Source: an uncultured Collinsella sp. (GTDB lineage Bacteria; Actinomycetota; Coriobacteriia; Coriobacteriales; Coriobacteriaceae). Taken from it: DNA of 8,220 nucleotides. Below the pieces are notes generated by a model. It was not told the origin of the DNA and made no database searches. It worked only from the letters and a program-made list of their open reading frames with translations. Both the position numbers and the translations under genes were made by a program. The first letter of the stretch is position 1; each line of letters begins with the position of its first letter. The DNA is taken from NCBI GenBank assembly GCA_900552185.1, contig URYT01000078.1, positions 1-8,220 on the forward strand. The letters are read 5' to 3'. Positions 1 to 5,033 of this stretch are shown here, in pieces.

Positions 1-541
1 GGGCGGCAACAGCGTTCGCAGCATCGCCGGCACCCGCGGCGCCCTCCCCCGCGGCAGCAGCGGCAGCAGCCTTCTCGGCCGCAGCCTTGCGCGCCTTGGC
101 CTCTGCGGCGGCACGGACCTTCATGGCCTTCTCGCGCGCGGCCTTCACCTCGGGCGTGATAACGCTCATGGGCTCGGCCGTTGAGACCTGGTAGAAAAAG
201 CCCTTAAAGTCGATCTGCATGTCGGTGATGGCAAGCCCAAACAGATCGTGTGCCTCGTTCTCAAACGGGAACACCGCCGGATAGTACGAGCTGATGGACG
301 GAATCTCCTGGTACTGGTCGATGCCCTCGACCACCAGGTTCTCGATCGCATAGCTACCATCCTGAGCGATCTGCTCCTGTGCAGCACGAACGTTGATAAA
401 CGTATAGACCAGGCGATACGTGCCGTCGTCGACGTTGCGCTCGGCGTGCATTTGCACAAAGCGCGCGCCGACGCCCTTGAGCGCCTGGACATGCGACAGG
501 AGCTCGTCGATCCCGACGGTGGTATAGATAGCCTTCTGCAT
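1..541 (-). CDS. echD: Ech-type hydrogenase NuoC-like subunit (EchD), 3' end outside the window
   Basis: This is the 30-kDa-subunit (NuoC/HycE N-terminal-like) protein that in Ech-type hydrogenases and complex I bridges the small and large subunits on the cytoplasmic side. About 180 codons are visible and the frame is still open at the left edge. Residues 1-125 form the family domain; the hallmark is FENEAHDLFGL near residues 93-103, matching the E-x-E-x-x-D-L-F-G signature of the family. From about residue 130 the protein becomes a charged, Ala/Lys/Glu-rich helix (KAAREKAMKVRAAAEAK), then a run of seven alanines and an Ala/Gly stretch. That tail is unusual for EchD, which is normally a small protein of little more than the domain. 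The ATG overlaps the stop of the upstream gene (TAATG) and is preceded by AAGGAGG (549-555) at 7 nt, so it is translationally coupled. Orthology to EchD rather than a Hyc/Hyf homologue is inferred mainly from gene order A-B-C-D. Confidence 0.85.
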   Translation of the reverse strand, partial: MQKAIYTTVGIDELLSHVQALKGVGARFVQMHAERNVDDGTYRLVYTFINVRAAQEQIAQDGSYAIENLVVEGIDQYQEIPSISSYYPAVFPFENEAHDLFGLAITDMQIDFKGFFYQVSTAEPMSVITPEVKAAREKAMKVRAAAEAKARKAAAEKAAAAAAAGEGAAGAGDAANAVAA

Positions 542-1128
542 TACTCAGCCTCCTTTGCAGCGGCGGGCGCGGCGGGCTTCCCGGCAGGCGCGCCACCGGC
601 ACCGTCAGCCCCGGCCCCCGCGGCCACAAACCCGTCCTCGCCCAACTCAACGCCACCGTCCCAGGTAGCGGCGCCGCCCACGGTGAGCGGGTCGCCGCCG
701 GCGCGCATCACGGCCTCCTTCTGGTCCAGGATGCCGCACGCCTCCACGATGGCATCGATCACGGTCTCGGGGCGAATGGCGCACCCGGGCGCGTACACGT
801 CCACGGGAATCGCGCGGTCCACGCCGCCGATTACGTTGTAGGCATCGCGGAATACGCCGCCCGAGCACGCGCAGATGCCGCACGCCACCACGCACTTGGG
901 CTCGAGCATCTGGTTGTAGATCTGGCGCACGACGGGCAGGTTCTGGGCATTGACCGACCCCGTCACCAAAAAGATGTCCGCATGCTTGGGGTTGCCGGTG
1001 TTGACCACGCCAAAGCGCTCCGCATCGAACAGTGGCGTGAGCGAGGCCAGCACCTCGATATCGCATCCGTTGCAGCTCGAGCCGTCGTAATGAATAACCC
1101 ACGGCGAGCGCGACATTTTATGATCCAT
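541..1128 (-). CDS. echC: Ech-type hydrogenase small subunit (NuoB-like, EchC)
   Basis: This 195-residue protein is the NuoB/HycG-family small subunit, which holds the proximal 4Fe-4S cluster that passes electrons between polyferredoxin and the catalytic large subunit. The four expected ligands are visible: Cys19 and Cys22 in SSCNGCDIE, Cys86 in CGICACSGGVF and Cys116 in PGCAIRPE. The phrases HYDGSSCNGCDIEVLASLTP and NTGNPKHADIFLVTGSVNAQ are characteristic of EchC-like small subunits rather than complex I NuoB. The core ends near residue 150; a Gly/Ala/Pro-rich tail of about 40 residues follows and has no obvious fold. The ATG is preceded by AGGAGG (1137-1142) at 8 nt, and that site overlaps the stop of the membrane-subunit fusion, indicating coupled translation. 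A second in-frame ATG four codons in is less well placed. Whether the complex is a true hydrogenase depends on the large subunit, which is outside the window. Confidence 0.92.
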   Translation of the reverse strand: MDHKMSRSPWVIHYDGSSCNGCDIEVLASLTPLFDAERFGVVNTGNPKHADIFLVTGSVNAQNLPVVRQIYNQMLEPKCVVACGICACSGGVFRDAYNVIGGVDRAIPVDVYAPGCAIRPETVIDAIVEACGILDQKEAVMRAGGDPLTVGGAATWDGGVELGEDGFVAAGAGADGAGGAPAGKPAAPAAAKEAE

Positions 1129-1140
1129 GGATGCCGCCTC

Positions 1141-4023
1141 CTAAATAAACACGTCGACGAGGATGGGCATAAGGTTGAGCAGGCCAAACACCAGCGCCAC
1201 GCCCCATCCGAGCTTAAAGCAGCTGCGCCAGGTGCTGCGCGCGAAGGTGTTGTCGATCAGCACCTCGACAAAGTACGTCGCAGCCATCACGACCAGGGCG
1301 ACCACCCAGCTCACCGGGTTGTCCCAGACAAAGAACATGCCCACCCACATCAAAAACAGCACGGTCTCGCACCAGTGCATAAGGGTCATCTTGGCCAGCG
1401 TGCCGCCGCTCATCTCGGTGGCAACGCCCTGGACGATCTCCTGATGCGCGTGATGCGAGTACGAAAGGTCAAACGGCGACTTGCGCAGCTTGATGGTGAG
1501 CACCGCGAGCAGCGCGAGGAAAATGGGCGCGCTGTACACGATGATGGGGGCCGACTGCCCCGTCACGGCGATGGAATCGAAGCTATCGGTGGCAAGGTAC
1601 AGACCCACGCTCATCAGCAGAACGGCGGGCTCGTAACTCATAACCTGCAGCAGCTCGCGGTCGGCGCCAACCTGGGCAAACGGGCTTTGCGTCGAGGCGG
1701 ACGCCAACACCACAAAGATCGCGGCGAGCGTCACCATAAAGGCGCACAACAGCGTGTTGGAACCCGACACAAAGATGCCGCCGCCCACCACGGTAAAGAT
1801 GAGCGCGCACGCCATGTAGGTATCGTCCATGGTGTTTACGCTGGCGGGGGCCTTGCGCAGCAGCTTGGCAACGTCGTAGAAGGGCTGCAGCAAGCGCGGG
1901 CCCACGCGGCCCTGCATGCGAGCGGACAGCTTGCGGTCGATGCCGTCGATCAGGCCGCCCACAAGCGGCGCAATCAGGGCAAATGCCACGGTGCCTATAA
2001 AGATGCCCACGACGCCCGAACCTTCAAAATACTTGCCACGCAGCACCGAGGGCGCGCTCATGGCAAGCCGCTCGGGCCCAATCCACGCGCAACACAGCAG
2101 CGCAAACAAAATAATACTGCAGCACACGACGCTACCCGCGGGGCCAATACGCTTCTCGCCAAGGGCGTCCTCCGAGTACCAATTGCGCTTTTCGGCCTTC
2201 ACCTCGTGTCCCATCGAGCCGCGGAAATGGCGATATTTGTCGGTTCCCACGCCCGAAAGGTACACGTTGACGTGCGGCTTATTGCTCACGCGGAACGACG
2301 TCAGCAGCACCACGGCGATAAACGCCACGATAACCACCATCAGATACATGGCGTCCTTGCCAATAACGTACGGCACGCGGCCAAACACCATGGCCAAGTA
2401 AGGCGACACCAGGCCGCTCGAGATAACCGGGAACGCCACGCAGCACAGAATAAGCAGCGCGGCGATGGTGTTGAGGGCCATCCATTCGGTCTTATGGACA
2501 TTGACCTCAACGTTTTGAGCCGTGGGGTCGACGCCCGAAAGCTTGGCAAGCCACTTGCCCCAGAAGAAGAACGTCGCGGCCGAGCCAAAGGCAAGCACCA
2601 TGATCATGAGCACGTTGCCGGTCTGCGCGAACGCCACCAGGGCGCCCCACTTGGACACGAGCATGCCAAACGGCGCCACAAACATGCCCATGATGCCCAG
2701 CATCATCAGGCGCGTCAGGTGCGGCATGCGGCTGAACATACCGTCCATGTCCTCGATATCGCGGCTGCCGATATGATGCTCGGCCGTGCCCACGCACAGG
2801 AACAGCAGCGACTTGGCCACCGTGTGGAACAGGATCAGGAAGATGGCCGCCCATACGGCCTCGGGCGCGCCGACACCCAAGCAGGCACTAATGAGGCCCA
2901 AGTTGGAAATGGTGGAGTACGCGAGCACGCGTTTGGCGTTGCTCTGCGAGATGGCCATGAGGGCAGCGAGCAAAAACGTGATGGCACCCACACTCGTGAC
3001 CATAAAGCCGGTCACAGGATAGATGGCATAGAGCGGGCTCAGCTTGACCATCAGGAACACGCCGGCTTTGACCATGGTTGACGAGTGCAGCAGGGCGCTC
3101 GTGGGCGTGGGGGCAACCATGGCACCCAACAGCCAAGTGTGGAACGGCATCTGTGCGGCCTTGGTGAGCGAGGCGAGCGACAACAGGATGACCGGCATGA
3201 CCAGCAGCGCGGACTGCGCGGTTCCGGCGCCGGAAAGCTCAATCATGCCCGAGATGGTCAGCGGCATGCCGTTCACGTGCAGGTACATGAGTCCGGCCAA
3301 AAACGCGATGCCGCCCAGCATGTTGAGGATGATCTGGGTAAAGGCGTTTTTAATGGCCTCGGGCGTGCGCGTGTAGCCAATCATAAGGAACGAGCACACG
3401 GTGGTGATTTCCCAGCCGCAGAACAGCCACTCAAGGTTGTCGCTCGTCACGATAACGAACATGGCCGAGAGGAACAGGAACATGAGCGCCAGGAACTGCG
3501 GGCGACGGTCGGGCGCGGTCTGCCCGCGCAGCGCGGCCTCGTGCTCGTCATGGGCCTGGAAGTCCTTCATATAACCCAAGGCATACACGCAGATTAGGCT
3601 GCCGACGATGCCGACGGCGAGCACCATGATCACGCTCATGTAGTCCAGGTAGAGCGGCGTTGCCGTGACGGCTTCGGCCGCGGGCAACGTCATGGCTGCA
3701 AAGGCGAGCGAGCCCACCAGCTGGACTATGCCGAGCACCGTGGTGAGCGCGTTCCTATATTTGTACGCGTTGTACAGGATTACGGCGCACAGGATGACGT
3801 CGATGACGGAGCTGATGATCGAGAGCACATGCGAGGTGCCGGGGGCAACCTCAAAGCTCTGCGGACCCGTGCCAAAAAACATGACGGCGACTACAACTGT
3901 CACCGCCATAATAATGCCGGAGCCTACAAGCCCCACCGCATCGCGGGCGCGGTCACCGCGCGCGAGCAGCATGCCCAGCGCCGGTACCAGCGGAAACAGG
4001 GTAAGGAAATACAGTAGCGTCAT
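1141..4023 (-). CDS. echA-echB: Fused EchA (NuoL/HyfB-like) and EchB (NuoH/HycD-like) membrane subunit of an Ech-type hydrogenase
   Basis: A single 960-residue reading frame joins the two membrane subunits that are normally separate in Ech hydrogenases. Residues 1 to about 650 are an antiporter-like NuoL/M/HyfB domain with many membrane helices. Its ion-path residues are in place: Glu205 in CGWEITT, Lys288 in SLTKAAQMPFHTWL, His400/Lys404 in FHTVAKSLLFL and Lys458 in MLVSKWGAL. Residues about 669-960 are a NuoH/EchB-like domain: the quinone/cluster-facing loop GIDRKLSARMQGRVGPRLLQ is at 694-713, and SPFDLSYSHHAHQE with GVATEMSGG at 849-873 is the EchB form of the conserved acidic loop. The joint (about 650-668, near 2020-2080) has no stop, frameshift or convincing internal ribosome binding site. 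The start is an ATG with a GGGGGAG site at 4031-4037, 7 nt upstream. As first gene of the operon it should supply the ion-pumping arm. The length is close to EchA plus EchB, so this is a fusion rather than a truncation. A lower-probability alternative is a formate hydrogenlyase-type or other group 4 complex. Confidence 0.92.
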   Translation of the reverse strand: MTLLYFLTLFPLVPALGMLLARGDRARDAVGLVGSGIIMAVTVVVAVMFFGTGPQSFEVAPGTSHVLSIISSVIDVILCAVILYNAYKYRNALTTVLGIVQLVGSLAFAAMTLPAAEAVTATPLYLDYMSVIMVLAVGIVGSLICVYALGYMKDFQAHDEHEAALRGQTAPDRRPQFLALMFLFLSAMFVIVTSDNLEWLFCGWEITTVCSFLMIGYTRTPEAIKNAFTQIILNMLGGIAFLAGLMYLHVNGMPLTISGMIELSGAGTAQSALLVMPVILLSLASLTKAAQMPFHTWLLGAMVAPTPTSALLHSSTMVKAGVFLMVKLSPLYAIYPVTGFMVTSVGAITFLLAALMAISQSNAKRVLAYSTISNLGLISACLGVGAPEAVWAAIFLILFHTVAKSLLFLCVGTAEHHIGSRDIEDMDGMFSRMPHLTRLMMLGIMGMFVAPFGMLVSKWGALVAFAQTGNVLMIMVLAFGSAATFFFWGKWLAKLSGVDPTAQNVEVNVHKTEWMALNTIAALLILCCVAFPVISSGLVSPYLAMVFGRVPYVIGKDAMYLMVVIVAFIAVVLLTSFRVSNKPHVNVYLSGVGTDKYRHFRGSMGHEVKAEKRNWYSEDALGEKRIGPAGSVVCCSIILFALLCCAWIGPERLAMSAPSVLRGKYFEGSGVVGIFIGTVAFALIAPLVGGLIDGIDRKLSARMQGRVGPRLLQPFYDVAKLLRKAPASVNTMDDTYMACALIFTVVGGGIFVSGSNTLLCAFMVTLAAIFVVLASASTQSPFAQVGADRELLQVMSYEPAVLLMSVGLYLATDSFDSIAVTGQSAPIIVYSAPIFLALLAVLTIKLRKSPFDLSYSHHAHQEIVQGVATEMSGGTLAKMTLMHWCETVLFLMWVGMFFVWDNPVSWVVALVVMAATYFVEVLIDNTFARSTWRSCFKLGWGVALVFGLLNLMPILVDVFI

Positions 4024-4030
4024 ACCATCA

Positions 4031-4117
4031 CTCCCCCGTGCAAAAACGCTGCAATTGTTTAACGTTATAGCTCAATTGAGGAGTAGCGGCGGCAGGTTTT
4101 CGGTCAACTGGGGAGTT
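4031..4117 (-). promoter_or_regulatory. Candidate control region of the ech-like operon with repeated CAATTG-type sites
   Basis: Directly upstream of the operon there is a TATAAC hexamer (4064-4069, minus strand) that could be a -10 box, but no good -35 at 16-18 bp. Around it sit CAATTG at 4052-4057 and a 10-bp palindrome CTCAATTGAG at 4071-4080, centres 21 bp (two helical turns) apart, with palindromic AACGTT at 4061-4066 between them. On the plus strand, TCAATTGAGGAGTA (4072-4085) recurs as TCAACTGGGGAGTT (4104-4117), 11 of 14 identical and offset by 32 bp (about three turns). The pattern suggests a regulator-dependent promoter. The promoter assignment is weak; the repeats are directly visible. 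Confidence 0.35.
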
Positions 4118-4169
4118 TTAGGCGTACGAGGCAAGGAGCCTGTCCGCATTGGAGTAGAGGGGCGGCAAG

Positions 4170-4192
4170 AAAAATGCGCCCCTGTGGGCGCA
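4170..4192 (-). terminator. Rho-independent terminator of the helix-turn-helix gene
   Basis: On the minus strand, TGCGCCC and GGGCGCA form a perfect 7-bp stem around a 4-nt loop, followed at once by TTTTT. It lies 12 bp after the stop of the helix-turn-helix gene and before the ech-like operon, so the two are probably separate transcription units. Confidence 0.85.
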
Positions 4193-4204
4193 CCATCCCG
4201 TTTG

Positions 4205-4594
4205 CTATTCCGCCTTTTTAACGCGCGGCTTATCGACCAGTGCGGACTCACCGCTCTCGCGGTACTGACGGCACCAAGCCTTGACCGAAGACTCGCTGGG
4301 AATCTTGTGCTTGATCATGGCCTCGCGAACCGTCAAGCCGTTTTCCAGACGGTCCTTAACCACAGCGAGCTTTACGTCGTACGAATAGGTGTGATGATGC
4401 GAACCGGCATTGAGAACGGCGTCGGCACCGCCCACGGCATACGCGCGGGCCCACTGACGAGCCGTGGCCTGGGGAATGCCAAGCTCCGCAGCGAGGGCAC
4501 GATGACCGACCCCCTCTTGGAGGATCTCGACGGCGCGCTGCCTAACCTCGGGCGCATGCGTGCGAGTCCTAGTTGCTTCCGACATACCTGCCAC
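4205..4594 (-). CDS. Orphan tandem helix-turn-helix protein, like OrfA of IS3/IS150 elements
   Basis: This 129-residue protein consists of two successive helix-turn-helix units. The first (about 15-58) reads EVRQRAVEILQEGVGHRALA then ELGIPQATARQWARAY; the second (about 70-120) reads YDVKLAVVKDRLENGLTVRE then HKIPSESSVKAWCRQYRESG. The two match each other in layout and resemble the DNA-binding OrfA (InsE/HTH_28-type) half of IS3/IS150 transposases. No DDE catalytic OrfB follows: the next sequence is a terminator and then the ech-like operon. It is therefore either a remnant or a free-standing DNA-binding protein. The start chosen is GTG at 4594, because TAAGG (4602-4606) lies 7 nt upstream; ATG at 4585 is the alternative and removes three residues. 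The protein ends RVKKAE, with AAA AAG lysine codons just before the stop, where IS3 elements carry their frameshift site. DNA binding is likely; the target is unknown. Confidence 0.8.
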   Translation of the reverse strand: MAGMSEATRTRTHAPEVRQRAVEILQEGVGHRALAAELGIPQATARQWARAYAVGGADAVLNAGSHHHTYSYDVKLAVVKDRLENGLTVREAMIKHKIPSESSVKAWCRQYRESGESALVDKPRVKKAE

Positions 4595-4638
4595 TTCTTA
4601 GCCTTAACCGTTAATCTGCTTTCTTACGTGCAAGTTAG

Positions 4639-4666
4639 ATAGTAGCATTTTACTGTTTGCTCAAAG
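4639..4666 (-). promoter_or_regulatory. Probable extended -10 promoter of the helix-turn-helix gene
   Basis: On the minus strand, CTTTGA (4661-4666) and TACTAT (4639-4644) are separated by 16 bp, and TGC just before TACTAT makes an extended -10 box. The expected transcript start would be near 4632, about 40 nt before the GTG codon. Assigned by eye only. Confidence 0.5.
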
Positions 4667-4920
4667 CAGTTAATTAAAATAGACGCGGCGTTATCTGGGC
4701 ATTTGGCACCAAATTACGACATTTCTTTATCGATTATTTACGCTGGTAGCTGACTCGCAGCTAATCGTCATTCGCTTGTCAACAAAATTGGCATCTCTTT
4801 ATGTCCTTTGGTATAGAAGATATAGTTATTAACCCCTCCCCCAATAATTTTGAGTAATCTGCAAGGCAGTAGACGTCCTCACTCCTCATGATTACCGCGC
4901 ATTGCCATCCACCGGAGCAA
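4667..4920. other. AT-rich gene-free stretch with short inverted repeats
   Basis: No convincing gene is seen here. GC content over 4621-4860 is about 38% by hand count, against clearly GC-rich coding DNA on both sides. It holds ATTTGG-CA-CCAAAT (4701-4714), which looks like a small operator upstream of the helix-turn-helix promoter; TAGCTG-ACTCG-CAGCTA (4747-4763); and a palindromic TTAATTAA (4670-4677). On the plus strand TTGGCA (4789-4794) and TATAGA (4813-4818), 18 bp apart, resemble a promoter, but nothing recognisable is encoded downstream. The low GC suggests either a regulatory region or the worn flank of an inserted element. Confidence 0.5.
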
Positions 4921-4958
4921 AACAAAAGGGCGGGACCTGCTGCGCTTGCAGGCCCCGC
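4921..4958 (-). terminator. Rho-independent terminator of the flavoenzyme gene
   Basis: On the minus strand, GCGGGGCCTGC and GCAGGTCCCGC form an 11-bp stem (one G-U pair) with a 7-nt loop, followed by CCTTTTGTTTTG. It lies about 75 bp past the stop of the ene-reductase. A smaller hairpin (CCCGAC/GTCGGG at 4970-4989) lies between the stop and this terminator. Confidence 0.9.
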
Positions 4959-5033
4959 ACCGATTGACACCCGACGGGACGCAGTCGGGCGAGGCGGATC
5001 CGTGCTACCGCCCCGCCTGGCCGCGATGCTCAA

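Noticed and set aside
248..841. 197-codon plus-strand frame across echD and echC
   Set aside because: It is antisense to two genes with clear family motifs and coupled translation signals.
982..3081. 699-codon plus-strand open frame
   Set aside because: It is antisense to the EchA-EchB fusion, its product is His/Arg/Gln-rich without any domain, and it arises from GC-rich codon bias on the real strand.
4801..4857. 18-codon plus-strand frame MSFGIEDIVINPSPNNFE
   Set aside because: It has no ribosome binding site and is too short to support, despite looking protein-like and lying after a promoter-like sequence.
4970..4989. Hairpin CCCGAC/GTCGGG as a second terminator
   Set aside because: The stem is only 6 bp and is followed by no T run; the adjacent 4921-4958 hairpin is a far better terminator.
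4779..5033. 84-codon minus-strand frame after the ene-reductase, including a protein-like 36-codon tail from ATG 4889 with a C-x-x-C end
   Set aside because: No ribosome binding site precedes either start, the frame runs through the rho-independent terminator, and no family is recognisable; a gene remnant cannot be excluded.
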